Shown in pieces: positions 50,710 through 60,486 of a stretch of DNA of 64,000 nucleotides. Numbering within the stretch: the stretch's first letter is position 1; each line of letters opens with the position of its first letter. The stretch covers positions 2,343,320-2,407,319 of the forward strand of contig NZ_RAPN01000001.1 in assembly GCF_003610535.1 (NCBI RefSeq). The letters are read 5' to 3'. Origin of the DNA: Mangrovibacterium diazotrophicum (GTDB lineage: Bacteria; Bacteroidota; Bacteroidia; Bacteroidales; Prolixibacteraceae). The notes below the pieces were generated by a model that saw only the letters and a program-made list of their open reading frames with translations, was not told where the DNA came from and did not search any database. The position numbers were made by a program, and so were the translations under genes.

Positions 50710-52400
50710 TTGATCTCAAAATCCTGAACCGCGACTTTCACCTCACCGTTTTCATTTAAGTATTGAACAACCACCACAAATTTGCCGGTGCTATCTCCTG
50801 TTGAAAAGCTGAAAGATACAGCGTGTCCGCTCGTAACTTTCAGATCAGGATTCCAATACAAACAGTTACGCAAATCAGGAACATGTTTCATTTGGTGATC
50901 CGGCAGCGGTGGCACAGAATCTTCACTCAGCATATTGTAGGTAATAAAACGTCCCGCTGACGGCAAATCAATTCCGGCCAAGTCTCCTTTCCGTGAAAAA
51001 AGGCTGACAATTCCTCCAAAAATAATTCCACCGCGCACATAAGGCGTTGTAACAACCTCAATCCGCTCAAGCTTCTCGGGTTGAAGCGCCAGCACCCGTT
51101 CCATATCAAAAATGGGAACCATATCGATTAAAACTAGTGGATCATATATTTCCAATTCTGAATGGTCGCCCAAAACATTAATCTCAGCAATATCGTTGTG
51201 CTCGCGGACGCGAACCTGCGGCACCAGTTCATAAAAGTAATCCTGCATGGTTGGCAAATCGATAAACTTATCAAACTTCAGCACAAAGTCGGGCTTTCCG
51301 TAGAAAGCAGAATCCGAAGAAAACGAACGAATTTCCTCCGTTACTTTTTGTTGCTGATACAACTGTTCCATTTGGCTATTGAAAGCCAGTTGCTGGTAGA
51401 CTTTCAACTTCTCAGGAGAGAGATCGACTGGAATAAAAGGCAAGCTCACTGGAGCAGTTGAGAAATCATTATCTACCAAAATCACCGGATGTTTTCCGTC
51501 ACTCGCATCTGCAGAGATAAAGATTTCATATGCACCTTTCAATTTCGACAAATCGAAAAAGAATTGACCTTTTGCATCCGATAGAACGTTGAAATTTTCA
51601 GGGTTTTCCTTAAAAACAGTTAGCGCTACATGACTATATGGTAATGGAAGAGAATCCTGCTGACTGACAACAGTGCCGGAAACCGAAAGTCCCCGTGTCT
51701 CCGGAATATAATCCGACGAAAACTGAACGCCGCCGTCTTTTATTTTGGCTTTATTCCCTAAAATAAACGCCCCTTCGGGAATGACTGATACCGTGTAGTT
51801 CCCACTCATTCCCGCCGAACTCTTCAGGTCAATGCTTACGTCTACCGCCTCTCGTTTTTTATAAGCAGGTTTACCAATCTTGATCGAAACCGATCCCGCA
51901 TCTGCTGTATCCGTATTCTCGTGTCCAGCCTCGCTGGAACCATTCTTTGCTTCTACCAACTCCAGCAATTCTGCCTTGGTTGAATTGATAACCGTAACCG
52001 GCTTGTAAAAATAATTGTAAGCTGAAAAATCGCGCATCCAACGGGTATAGGCCCGGACATAATAATTCCCGGTGAGTGTCCATTTCGGGACAAGCAAACT
52101 TCCGGAAGCGCCATCTGTATCGTAAGCAAATTTCTTTCGGGAAATAGACTCCCCATCCGGAGCAACCAGCTCGACGTAAAGCACATTACTCCATTCTGCG
52201 TTTTTCAACGCTGTTGAAGAGCAATTGACCGCCGAAAACTGAATAGTTTCACCTACAGCGTAAATATCCCGATCGGTAACTAGACTCGTTTTTTCAACCA
52301 GCTGACCAGCCTGAGAATCGGTTAATACAACCTGAGCTCCCCCATATTGGATCATTCCAATCAGGAGCATCAGCGTGAAAATTATCTTATGCTTTTTCAT
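50706..52400 (-). CDS. MG2-like secreted protein with degenerate TonB plug-like domain
   Basis: 564 residues. The signal peptide is about 1-22. Residues 30-135 show an MG2-like (macroglobulin) fold: VTDRDIYAVGETIQFSAVN, SISRKKFAYDTDGASGSLLVP, GNYYVRAYTRWMRDF. A carboxypeptidase-regulatory-like domain (about 235-310) follows. A plug-like segment comes next (about 385-490: LVLIDMVPIFDMERVLALQPEKLERIEVVTTPYVRGG), with no barrel after it. The last ~60 residues are a beta-rich domain. It ends a four-gene operon after a TonB receptor and DUF4249. Probably an outer-membrane-associated periplasmic partner of the receptor. Confidence 0.8.
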   Translation of the reverse strand: MKKHKIIFTLMLLIGMIQYGGAQVVLTDSQAGQLVEKTSLVTDRDIYAVGETIQFSAVNCSSTALKNAEWSNVLYVELVAPDGESISRKKFAYDTDGASGSLLVPKWTLTGNYYVRAYTRWMRDFSAYNYFYKPVTVINSTKAELLELVEAKNGSSEAGHENTDTADAGSVSIKIGKPAYKKREAVDVSIDLKSSAGMSGNYTVSVIPEGAFILGNKAKIKDGGVQFSSDYIPETRGLSVSGTVVSQQDSLPLPYSHVALTVFKENPENFNVLSDAKGQFFFDLSKLKGAYEIFISADASDGKHPVILVDNDFSTAPVSLPFIPVDLSPEKLKVYQQLAFNSQMEQLYQQQKVTEEIRSFSSDSAFYGKPDFVLKFDKFIDLPTMQDYFYELVPQVRVREHNDIAEINVLGDHSELEIYDPLVLIDMVPIFDMERVLALQPEKLERIEVVTTPYVRGGIIFGGIVSLFSRKGDLAGIDLPSAGRFITYNMLSEDSVPPLPDHQMKHVPDLRNCLYWNPDLKVTSGHAVSFSFSTGDSTGKFVVVVQYLNENGEVKVAVQDFEIN

Positions 52401-52410
52401 TTAGTTCCTT

Positions 52411-53571
52411 TTATTCGTCCCAATAACTTGGTTTTTCGGTTGTCCCTCCAGTCGTCTGGCAAAAAATACACTCTTCGCCAACAATTCCGGTATAGCTCTC
52501 ACCTGTCGTTTCATCGATACCGACGGCGTAATAGATTGGTCGGTCAATTATTGGAGGATCCGGAATAACCGGCTTGCAATGAAACACTTCACTAAACGTA
52601 AATGAAGGATCCGGGTAAACCATCACCCGTTTAGTTCTTACTGCAGAAACCCCAAAATACCCCAGCGTATACTCAGTCGTGTCATTTATATTGTAAACAT
52701 TCCCTTTAACTGAAGCTGGTTGACGACCAAACAAATCAACAGACTCCTGGTTATTTTCCTTTAAGTTCTTCCAGAAAGAATAAGCTGATTCCGTCATCGA
52801 GTACTGTTTCAGCAGTAAACTGTACTTATACAGTAGTCGTTGTGTATGATCGTTCACAAAATGAAGCTCAAAACCGGAATAACTATTTTGGGAAAAGCCA
52901 TCCGTTGACAACACGTAAATCGAGGCTAAAGAATCGGTTACATAGCAAACCTGGTTCGAATAATCCGGTGTGACCAGGTCCGTATAAACATTGTCCACAC
53001 TCACCCATTTATCAAGCGGAAAATCCGCATGGTATTCATAGGTTTCAATCAAACCGAAACGATAAAACCTCCCGTAAGTATCGTCTGCTTTAAGATCGAC
53101 ATAGAATTGAAGTCCATCTTCGTCAACATCCGGATCAGTCGTCTCTTTTGACGTTACTTCGGTATAAATGGAATCAACGTCCGGACAAGGCATCAACTCC
53201 TCATACTTGCTCCTGTATTCGTCTCCGTCTGGTGTTTTCACATACAAACGGTACGACATTCCTATGACAATATTAGAATCGGGAATTCGCCCATTGTAAT
53301 ATCCGGCGTTTCCTTCGCTAAATGTGAATTTATTTCCGTCTTCATCTTCAACATAGACTTCACAGCCGGAAACAGGCACAAACTCAGGCTCCGCCACCGA
53401 CGATGACATGGACACAACAATCTGCTGATCTTCATCTTCGGTTGTAATAGTCCCTTCGATGACAATCTTCGACGTAAAGTTGGTTTCAGTGTCCGGGAAA
53501 TACCTTTCGACACAGGAATTCAAAATAAAACCGAGCACAAAAAGTAGATAGTATGTTTTATTGATTTGCAT
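52411..53571 (-). CDS. DUF4249 family lipoprotein
   Basis: 386 residues from the Met at 53571 (MQINKTYYLLFVLGFILNSC; an ATG three codons earlier is possible). Lipobox Cys at 20. The family hallmarks are visible: SKIVIEGTITTEDEDQQIVVSMS near the N-terminus, GCEVYVEDEDGNKFTF, GMSYRLYVKTPDGDEYRSKYEELMPCPDVDSIY, and two Cys residues near the C-terminus (EECIFCQTT). DUF4249 lipoproteins regularly follow TonB receptors in Bacteroidota and may act as surface lid or binding subunits. It overlaps the receptor gene by 14 bases. Confidence 0.9.
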   Translation of the reverse strand: MQINKTYYLLFVLGFILNSCVERYFPDTETNFTSKIVIEGTITTEDEDQQIVVSMSSSVAEPEFVPVSGCEVYVEDEDGNKFTFSEGNAGYYNGRIPDSNIVIGMSYRLYVKTPDGDEYRSKYEELMPCPDVDSIYTEVTSKETTDPDVDEDGLQFYVDLKADDTYGRFYRFGLIETYEYHADFPLDKWVSVDNVYTDLVTPDYSNQVCYVTDSLASIYVLSTDGFSQNSYSGFELHFVNDHTQRLLYKYSLLLKQYSMTESAYSFWKNLKENNQESVDLFGRQPASVKGNVYNINDTTEYTLGYFGVSAVRTKRVMVYPDPSFTFSEVFHCKPVIPDPPIIDRPIYYAVGIDETTGESYTGIVGEECIFCQTTGGTTEKPSYWDE

Positions 53572-56344
53572 AATTTCCAAGTTTCCAGTTCCACGAAATT
53601 GTTACAATTGGCTGGCCAATAACCGAATATTTATAGCCATGTAAATAACCATCCTCCGACAGGAAGAAGATTGAGTTTGCATTGCTGCGTCCAGTCAGGT
53701 TATAGACACTCAACATCCAATAGCTATGCAATGGTTTCTTCCGTTTCAGGTTTCCTTCCATTTTTAAGGACATATCAATCCTGAAGTAGTCCGGAATCCG
53801 GTAGGCATTCCGATCAGAATAATCAATGAACGGGTGATTATCGATGTAATAAACACCTTCCGGCATCGTTACCGGACGACCGGTATTATACACCAGATTG
53901 GATGAGAGCGAAAATCGACGGTTTAGTTTATAATTCAGGACGAGGTTCACCACATGCGGCTTATCAAAATTGGAAGGGTATTTCATTCCCTGGTTGATAT
54001 CATCCCATGCATTTTCGCCGTCAACCGTAATAAACGAGCGCGAGTAGGTGTAGCTGGCCCAACCGTTTAAACGTCCCGTTTCTTTCGAAAGCATGAACTC
54101 CGCACCATACGCCTCCTGATCTCCCTGTAAAATTAAAGTCTCCGAATAGGGTGTCGATAAAAAGTCGACCCCGTCTTTATATTCTACTATATTTTTCCCC
54201 TGCTTGTAGTAAACTTCAGCCGTCGCATTCAGTCCCACACTTGGAAGATTACGATAAAAACCGAATGAGTATTGAAGCGACTGCGGCGGTTTTATGTGAC
54301 TATCAACAAGTTTCCATTGATCATTTGGTGCAATCGAAATCGTATTGCTCAACATGAATAGGTACTGGGTCATTTGTGTGACTGACAATTTTATCGAGTT
54401 ATTTTCATCGATTTTAACATCCAACCCTGCTCTTAATTCCGGATGATGATAACTCACAATCTTATCTCCACTGCCATAGGTCGTTTCACCTGATACATCA
54501 TCCTCGTTCATCTCTGTTCCCTCGTAATACGATCGAACCGTGGCTGGTCCAAAAGCTGAAAACATGCTATAGCGCAAGCCAGCGTAAAAATTCACATGTT
54601 GCCCAATGGCAATATTATCGTCCACATAGAAGGCTGACTCAACACCTTTCTCCTGTCCCAAATCCAGCGAGGTTTTTAGCGACTCCGATCCGTATGGTTC
54701 AATTGCTCCTCGATCCAGTTGGTATAAAATGACATTTGTTCCAGCTTTAATTGTATGGTGCTCATTCAGCATCCAATTCATTGAGGCCCTGAATTCATAG
54801 TGATCCAGATCGTAACCATGTGTGTATGCCTCGCTCGCATTTTGCTTGGAAGTTGTCTCGAAATTATAGTTTGCACCAATTACTGATACCCCGGCTTTTA
54901 TCCTTGGCGAAAAGCGGTGCGAGAAATTCACCGATGCGCCTTTATTTCCATAGTTGTAATCGGTATATCCGTTCATATCAAAATCGTCGCCACTGGTATA
55001 AGCAAAAACGCCCAGTCGACTTTTCTCACTCAGATCGATATCCAAAGCCGTTGCAAAGTCCTGAAACGAAGCGGTGCTATTTCTCAAATCGGGATCCTTC
55101 AATCGTTTCAAAATCCAGTCGGAATAGGTAGAACGTGCACTAAGCATCAACGAAGCTTTGTCCTTCACGATGGGCATTTCAACCTCCGCATTGGCTGAAA
55201 TCGGGCTTACACCTCCTTGTGTAAAAAACTTATTTTTATGACCTTTCCGTGTTTCGACATTGAAAACGGAAGATAAACGCCCGCCGTACTCTGCGGGAAC
55301 CTGTCCCTTGAAAATTGAGAAGTTATCAATGATATCTGAATTGATGGCTGAGAAAAACCCAAACAAGTGCGAACTGTTGTACACCGGAATTTCATTCACA
55401 TAGAACAAGTTTTGATCGGCATTTCCACCGCGAACATTAACGCCCGCTGATCCTTCACCAACGCTCACAATCCCCGGCAATAACTGGGCTACTTTCAACA
55501 CATCTTTCTCCCCCATCAGGGTCGGCAATTCTTTGATTGTTTTAATCGACACGCTTTCCATCCCAAGGCGAGCACCCCTCTTTTGGTTCTCTTCGCCCTG
55601 CACAACAATCTCTCCCAGTGCTTGTACTTTCTTTTTCAGACTCAAGGTGAAATAACCATCTGAGCGAACGTCCAGATTCCCTTTCTCTCCCTCCATACCT
55701 ACACACTGAAACTCGGCGGCATAAATACCAGGCTTCAGTGCCAGGTTGAATACACCTGAAACATCCGTAGCGGCACCACGCTTTAAAACGGGAATATAAA
55801 TCGTCGCACCAATCAACGGCTCGCCCGATTCATCATCGGTTAACTTTCCTGTGACAACTGCTGCACGACCTCGGCGGGCTTTGTCCCGGCTACCAATAAC
55901 GATGGTTTGAATCATATCCGGTTGCCTTCCCTGTAGATATTTGTCTTCGATTGCTGTCTTTTCGGCATCCGCCGGCACTACAGACTCAACACCCCGCGAG
56001 GGATAGTAAAAAGTCGGTAACTCCTTGGCAAATTTCTTATCCGGCAAAATGTAAATAGTTCCCGGCGCCTGATAATCAAAATCCATCAGCGTGGGTAGCA
56101 ACACCAGTTTCATCAGTTCCGGTATTGCCAGATTTTCAGCATTCACACTCACCTTCACGTTCTCTACCCACTCACTTTTATAATAAAAATGAACCGGATA
56201 TTCGGCTTCGATCTGTGACACGAATTCCTCAAAATCAACATTCTTAAATGTCTTCGTAACTCTTAGTTCAGCTTTCTCCTGCGCATATCCAACAAAAGAA
56301 AGTAGCAAAAGAACAAGTGTTATTTTTAGTCGTGAAGTGTTCAT
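53558..56344 (-). CDS. TonB-dependent receptor with N-terminal STN and CarboxypepD_reg-like domains
   Basis: 928 residues from the ATG at 56344 (MNTSRLKITLVLLLLSFVGYAQ signal); a start at 56374 would overlap the previous gene and lengthen the signal with charged residues. An STN domain (about 30-100, VDFEEFVSQIEAEYPVHFYY) is followed by a CarboxypepD_reg-like domain (about 165-245, LTDDESGEPLIGATIYIP), a plug (about 250-370, GVNVRGGNADQNLFYVNEIPVYN) and the barrel. STN domains often pass a signal to a FecR-type anti-sigma factor, but no FecR or ECF sigma gene is nearby. Substrate unknown. Confidence 0.92.
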   Translation of the reverse strand: MNTSRLKITLVLLLLSFVGYAQEKAELRVTKTFKNVDFEEFVSQIEAEYPVHFYYKSEWVENVKVSVNAENLAIPELMKLVLLPTLMDFDYQAPGTIYILPDKKFAKELPTFYYPSRGVESVVPADAEKTAIEDKYLQGRQPDMIQTIVIGSRDKARRGRAAVVTGKLTDDESGEPLIGATIYIPVLKRGAATDVSGVFNLALKPGIYAAEFQCVGMEGEKGNLDVRSDGYFTLSLKKKVQALGEIVVQGEENQKRGARLGMESVSIKTIKELPTLMGEKDVLKVAQLLPGIVSVGEGSAGVNVRGGNADQNLFYVNEIPVYNSSHLFGFFSAINSDIIDNFSIFKGQVPAEYGGRLSSVFNVETRKGHKNKFFTQGGVSPISANAEVEMPIVKDKASLMLSARSTYSDWILKRLKDPDLRNSTASFQDFATALDIDLSEKSRLGVFAYTSGDDFDMNGYTDYNYGNKGASVNFSHRFSPRIKAGVSVIGANYNFETTSKQNASEAYTHGYDLDHYEFRASMNWMLNEHHTIKAGTNVILYQLDRGAIEPYGSESLKTSLDLGQEKGVESAFYVDDNIAIGQHVNFYAGLRYSMFSAFGPATVRSYYEGTEMNEDDVSGETTYGSGDKIVSYHHPELRAGLDVKIDENNSIKLSVTQMTQYLFMLSNTISIAPNDQWKLVDSHIKPPQSLQYSFGFYRNLPSVGLNATAEVYYKQGKNIVEYKDGVDFLSTPYSETLILQGDQEAYGAEFMLSKETGRLNGWASYTYSRSFITVDGENAWDDINQGMKYPSNFDKPHVVNLVLNYKLNRRFSLSSNLVYNTGRPVTMPEGVYYIDNHPFIDYSDRNAYRIPDYFRIDMSLKMEGNLKRKKPLHSYWMLSVYNLTGRSNANSIFFLSEDGYLHGYKYSVIGQPIVTISWNWKLGNYANQ

Positions 56345-56345
56345 T

Positions 56346-57050
56346 TTACTCCATAATATCCTCACCATACTCAATTAATGTCTGAAGTTGATTGGTACTC
56401 ATTTTATTAAATCGTATATGATTGGATACCATATATTTTTTCAATTTCGTTTTTTCTTCCTTCGGGAAAATCTTCAAAAAATTTGACTTTGAACTGAACC
56501 GATAGAGTTGGCCTTCTCGAAGCAAAAAGTAATTCTTTTTCTCAGCGGTATATTCATACCCAATATTGGTGCCGGAACGGTTATACTGCAACATTTTAGA
56601 CCAGCTGATATAACAACCGATCTCTCCTTCGTGAATAACTTGTAAGTAAGGCTGCGCGGGTTCTGAAAACTTATTCCGGATGAAAACGGCTTCCTTAATT
56701 TTTATCGTATCTACGGCTTCATTGTTTATAACTAAGTCTTGCTCTCGCGAATTTTCGTCCAGATAAATCAAAACGAACTGCTGGGTATGCAAATCGTATT
56801 TAACTTTTTGCGCAGGAAAGAACTTTCCGGCAACTGTTAAGTCAGCCCGCAACGGAGTTGCTGTTTCCCAATAGGGATGCCCTTTTGCCGGGTTGTTATT
56901 CGGGAAATACTTTCTGCCATTATTCAGGAGCACGTCGAGACCGTACTTTTCATCATATTTCTGCCGAAGAGAATCGACAAGCTGAGACTGAGCACCAACG
57001 GAGCTGGACAGGCTTACAAAAAGGACAATAATAAGATAGACCTTCCTCAT
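56346..57050 (-). CDS. Secreted protein heading the STN-receptor operon
   Basis: 234 residues. The signal peptide is about 1-20 (MRKVYLIIVLFVSLSSSVGA). The mature part is mixed alpha/beta, with a tyrosine-rich centre (ISWSKMLQYNRSGTNIGYEYTAEKKNYFLL) and a Lys-rich segment (FPKEEKTKLKKYMVSNHIRFNKM). I recognise no named family with confidence; similar genes precede receptor operons of this type in Bacteroidota. It ends 1 base after the receptor's start codon begins on the minus strand, so the two are translationally coupled. Periplasmic or surface role inferred. Confidence 0.7.
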   Translation of the reverse strand: MRKVYLIIVLFVSLSSSVGAQSQLVDSLRQKYDEKYGLDVLLNNGRKYFPNNNPAKGHPYWETATPLRADLTVAGKFFPAQKVKYDLHTQQFVLIYLDENSREQDLVINNEAVDTIKIKEAVFIRNKFSEPAQPYLQVIHEGEIGCYISWSKMLQYNRSGTNIGYEYTAEKKNYFLLREGQLYRFSSKSNFLKIFPKEEKTKLKKYMVSNHIRFNKMSTNQLQTLIEYGEDIME

Positions 57051-57265
57051 AGGAATGTAAGAATTAGTTTTTTTTCAAGCCGATTATGTGAAGAAAACAG
57101 CATCAAATTACTTTCTCCCCCAAGAAAACAAGATGAAAAGCTATTGACTACCCCTTTAAAATATCAATTCGAAATTAAAGAAACTAAATTATAAACTAAT
57201 TGGTAATACAGATTCTATTTTCCTAAAATAATTTCAATTTATCTTAATATTAACAAATGCATCAT

Positions 57266-57297
57266 AAAAAAAGCCCTTCCATTGCTGGAAAGGCTTT
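57266..57297 (-). terminator. Terminator of the acyl-CoA ligase gene
   Basis: On the minus strand, AAAGCCTTTCCA, loop GCAA, TGGAAGGGCTTT with one mismatch, then a T-run, 22 bases after the stop at 57320. Confidence 0.8.
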
Positions 57298-57319
57298 CGA
57301 CTTATTTAGTAATCAATAT

Positions 57320-58960
57320 TTACAAGTATAAAAAACGCTTAATCTTCATGGTTGGCGTCTTCTCGAAAGGAACAGGCTGCAGTACAACCATTTGAATCCG
57401 CGAGAATTTATTCACTTCTTCGTTCACCTTCTTTTGGATTTCAACCAAAATGTCGTCCACTTTCGCATTGAACTTCTGGACTGCCTCTTCTTTCGCATGC
57501 TTGAAACGAGTTTCAATTTCCTCCATATTCAAATGCACCATCGCAACCAGACGTCCTTTTTGCTGCACAACCAGCGATTCGAGCACATACTCCATGCGGT
57601 TGATCACCGACTCAATTTCTTCCGGATAAATATTCTCACCGCTGGCACCCAAAATCATATTTTTGATTCGGCCTTTGATGAAAAGCGAACCTCTATCAAA
57701 TTTACCGAGATCTCCCGTTTTGAACCAGCCATCTTCGGTAAACACGTCGGCTGTTAAACCCGGTTCTTTGTAATAGCCTTTCATCACATTTCCGCCACGA
57801 GCCTGAACTTCGCCCTCTCCGGTTGCAGGATCAGCATTGGCAATACGCAGTTCAACCCCCTGCAACGGAACACCCGTTGAAAGGTAACGTACATTTTTGC
57901 CAACGGCTCCCGCCAACAAGGGTGAAGTTTCGGTCAATCCGTAGCCAATCGCCAAGGGGAACTTCGCATCCATCAGGAAACGTTCCACCTCATTGTCCAG
58001 TTTGGCACCACCAATACCGAAGAATCTCAACTCTCCACCAAAAGTTTGATATAGCTTTTTTCCGGCAATGCGGCTCAGTATTTTTTGGAACGGGCGAATT
58101 TTGAACAACTCTCGCGTAATTGCTTTGCTATTTATTTGCGGCAGAATTTTTCCCTTGTACACTTTCTCGATAATCAGCGGTACCACCAGCATAATTGTAG
58201 GTTTCACCTGCTGAAGTGCCGGCAACAAAACCGGCGCTGTTGGTGCTTTCCGCAAATAGTGAATGGAACAGCCATTCATGATCGGAAAAATCAAGCCCAA
58301 CGTATTTTCGAAAGTATGCGAAAGCGGCAACACCGACAAAAAACGATCAGTCTCATCAACATACTGAAACGTTATACTTTGCTGAGCAGTCCACACGATA
58401 TTTTTGTGTGTCAGCATCACGCCTTTTGACTTACCGGTTGTGCCCGAAGTATAAATAATTGAAAGTAAATCTTCCTCTTCGACTGAGGCATATTCAAACG
58501 GATGGCTACCAGATAACTCAACAGCAACAACTTCGCCGTCTTTTGAGTATTCGTTGAAATCCTCAATACCGACAACCCGCACCCCGGATAGTTCCTCGCG
58601 GTCAATCTTCGATGCCAGCGTTTCGGAAACGAAGACCATCTCCACTTCGGCATGCTTTAAAATATTGGTAATCTCAACAACTGAGAAATCAGGCAGAATC
58701 GGCACGGCAACGCCGCCAACCGATGCGATAGCGAAAAAAGCAACACCCCAATTCGGCATATTGGCGCTCAGGATAGCCACTTTAGATCCTTTTCCGACAC
58801 CCATACTCTTCAGTCGGGCACCGAGCAGTTCAACTTCAACTCTTAAATCTTCGTATGTTTTTCCCGGTTCCCCGACAAACGAAAGAGCATTGTTTGAACT
58901 ATATTTCTTAAAACTCGCCTGAAGCATTTCAGGCAAAGTCAAATTCATCATCTTCGTCAT
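57320..58960 (-). CDS. AMP-binding long-chain acyl-CoA ligase
   Basis: 546 residues of the ANL superfamily. The P-loop is IIYTSGTTGKSKGVMLTH (about 169-186); further motifs are GYGLTETSPLL, the hinge region DGWFKTGDLGKFD, KGRIKNMILGASGENIYPEEIE, and the C-terminal catalytic Lys region MKIKRFLYL. It forms acyl-AMP then acyl-CoA from fatty acids, at or near the inner membrane. Monocistronic, with a -7 box at 59013-59020 and a clear terminator. Chain-length preference is not readable. Confidence 0.93.
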   Translation of the reverse strand: MTKMMNLTLPEMLQASFKKYSSNNALSFVGEPGKTYEDLRVEVELLGARLKSMGVGKGSKVAILSANMPNWGVAFFAIASVGGVAVPILPDFSVVEITNILKHAEVEMVFVSETLASKIDREELSGVRVVGIEDFNEYSKDGEVVAVELSGSHPFEYASVEEEDLLSIIYTSGTTGKSKGVMLTHKNIVWTAQQSITFQYVDETDRFLSVLPLSHTFENTLGLIFPIMNGCSIHYLRKAPTAPVLLPALQQVKPTIMLVVPLIIEKVYKGKILPQINSKAITRELFKIRPFQKILSRIAGKKLYQTFGGELRFFGIGGAKLDNEVERFLMDAKFPLAIGYGLTETSPLLAGAVGKNVRYLSTGVPLQGVELRIANADPATGEGEVQARGGNVMKGYYKEPGLTADVFTEDGWFKTGDLGKFDRGSLFIKGRIKNMILGASGENIYPEEIESVINRMEYVLESLVVQQKGRLVAMVHLNMEEIETRFKHAKEEAVQKFNAKVDDILVEIQKKVNEEVNKFSRIQMVVLQPVPFEKTPTMKIKRFLYL

Positions 58961-59278
58961 AATATCACTTCCAACCTACTCTGACTCATATGAAAAACAC
59001 ATAAATCGACTGCAAATGTAACCATTTCTAACAAAACCGGTTTTCTTCCGACATGTTTTAAAAAATTTTTGCAGCCGTATCGTCAAAGCATGATTTAAGA
59101 AGCAAATACCTTGCCGCAAACAAAAGACGAACAACAAAATCACTCTATAAATCGCCATAACAACAACTTACACAAACTAAAAGCCTACCAAGACAGCAAC
59201 TTCTATGCTTAAAAATTGTTTGAGACAATTGTCTGCAAAACAAAAATCATGTGCTAATATTTATGTACTTTTAACGGT
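58961..59278. other. Divergent intergenic region, acyl-CoA ligase / HD gene
   Basis: 318 bp without a credible gene. It contains the minus-strand -7 box at 59013-59020. A TACTTTTA sequence (one mismatch) about 10 bases before the HD gene start is too close for an ordinary -7 element but is the best candidate on the plus strand. No repeat or RNA gene seen. Confidence 0.5.
59013..59020 (-). promoter_or_regulatory. Candidate -7 box of the acyl-CoA ligase gene
   Basis: TACATTTG on the minus strand, exact TAnnTTTG match, 52 bases before the start at 58960. Confidence 0.4.
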
Positions 59279-59923
59279 ATGGACAAGGTAGTTTACGTAC
59301 AGGAAACAGCAATTTATGTGAGGCTTCAGTTTGAACAGGACGCCAGCGGACACGATTGGTGGCACATTCACCGGGTATGGCAATTGGCAATCAAGATTGC
59401 AAAACACGAACATGCTGATTTGTTTTTGGTTGAAATGGCCGCGCTTTTGCACGACCTGGACGACTGGAAATTATCGGAACACCAGCATAACGGTAGCCGC
59501 AGCGAAAAATGGATGACGAAACTCGGCATCCCTCCGGATTATATTAACAAAATTGAGCACATCATTTCCGAGGTTTCTTTTAAAGGAGCAGGGGTGGACA
59601 CAACACCAACAAGTCTCGAAGCTCAGGTTGTACAGGATGCAGATCGTTTGGATGCGATGGGCGCGATCGGCATTGCACGCACATTTGCCTATGGTGGTAA
59701 CCGGAACCGGCAAATTTACGATCCGGAAATAAAACCGGAAATGCACATCGATTTTGAATCGTACAAAAAAACAAATGCCCCAACCATAAACCACTTTTAT
59801 GAAAAACTGTTATTGTTAAAAGACCGAATGAATACTGCTTACGGGAAAAAACTGGCCGATGAAAGACACCGATTCATGAAACTTTACCTGGATCAGTTTT
59901 TCAAGGAATGGAACCTCAATTAA
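59279..59923 (+). CDS. HD-domain phosphohydrolase
   Basis: 214 residues. The HD-domain ligands are visible: HDWWHIHRVWQLA (first His near 27-31), LLHDLDDWK (His-Asp near 62-63), and VQDADRLDAMGAIGIAR (Asp near 121). This matches the YedJ-like HD group, phosphohydrolases of nucleotides or small phosphoesters needing a divalent metal. The exact substrate is unknown. A VOC-family gene follows 26 bases downstream, probably in the same transcript. Confidence 0.92.
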   Translation: MDKVVYVQETAIYVRLQFEQDASGHDWWHIHRVWQLAIKIAKHEHADLFLVEMAALLHDLDDWKLSEHQHNGSRSEKWMTKLGIPPDYINKIEHIISEVSFKGAGVDTTPTSLEAQVVQDADRLDAMGAIGIARTFAYGGNRNRQIYDPEIKPEMHIDFESYKKTNAPTINHFYEKLLLLKDRMNTAYGKKLADERHRFMKLYLDQFFKEWNLN

Positions 59924-59949
59924 CACACTCGTTAAAAACAAAGTCGAAT

Positions 59950-60339
59950 ATGAAAATTGCCCACATCGCGATTTGGACTCGTGACCTCGAAGGGATGAGG
60001 AACTTTTACATGCACTACTTTGACGCCAGCTCAAAAGATCCCTATTACAATCATACCCGAGACTTTAAATCGTACATGCTCAGTTTCAGTGATGACTGCA
60101 AACTGGAGTTGATGCAAATGCCGGGAATACCGGCAAACAAAAACGACATTAGGAAACAGGCAACCGGGCTGATTCATTTTGCAATTTCACTGGGTTCAAA
60201 GACCCAAGTAGATGAGCTGACCAGCCAGTTGAAGATCGACGGTTTCAAAGTTATCAGCGAACCCCGAACAACCGGCGATGGCTACTACGAATCGGTTGTA
60301 TTGGATCCGGAAGGCAACCGGATCGAGTTGACTGTCTGA
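59950..60339 (+). CDS. VOC-family (glyoxalase/bleomycin-resistance fold) protein
   Basis: 129 residues from the ATG at 59950; an in-frame start at 59908 would overlap the HD gene and lacks the fold. Two beta-alpha-beta-beta-beta modules: MKIAHIAIWTRDLEGMRNFY, then GLIHFAISLGSKTQVDELTSQL. Candidate metal ligands are His5, His77 and the Glu in NRIELTV near the end. The metal and reaction are unknown; typical roles are glyoxalase-like, dioxygenase-like or drug-binding. Confidence 0.88.
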   Translation: MKIAHIAIWTRDLEGMRNFYMHYFDASSKDPYYNHTRDFKSYMLSFSDDCKLELMQMPGIPANKNDIRKQATGLIHFAISLGSKTQVDELTSQLKIDGFKVISEPRTTGDGYYESVVLDPEGNRIELTV

Positions 60340-60486
60340 TTCATTCAACCTAATCGATTTAACAAGAAGCCACCTTTCAATTCAGCTTTTGGGAAACAAC
60401 AGGAAACAAGCGGGAAATTTCAGGAAATAGCCCCGCGAATAGCATGGTAATTTAGATTTCAGTTTGAAACCTAAAATCAACATGCT

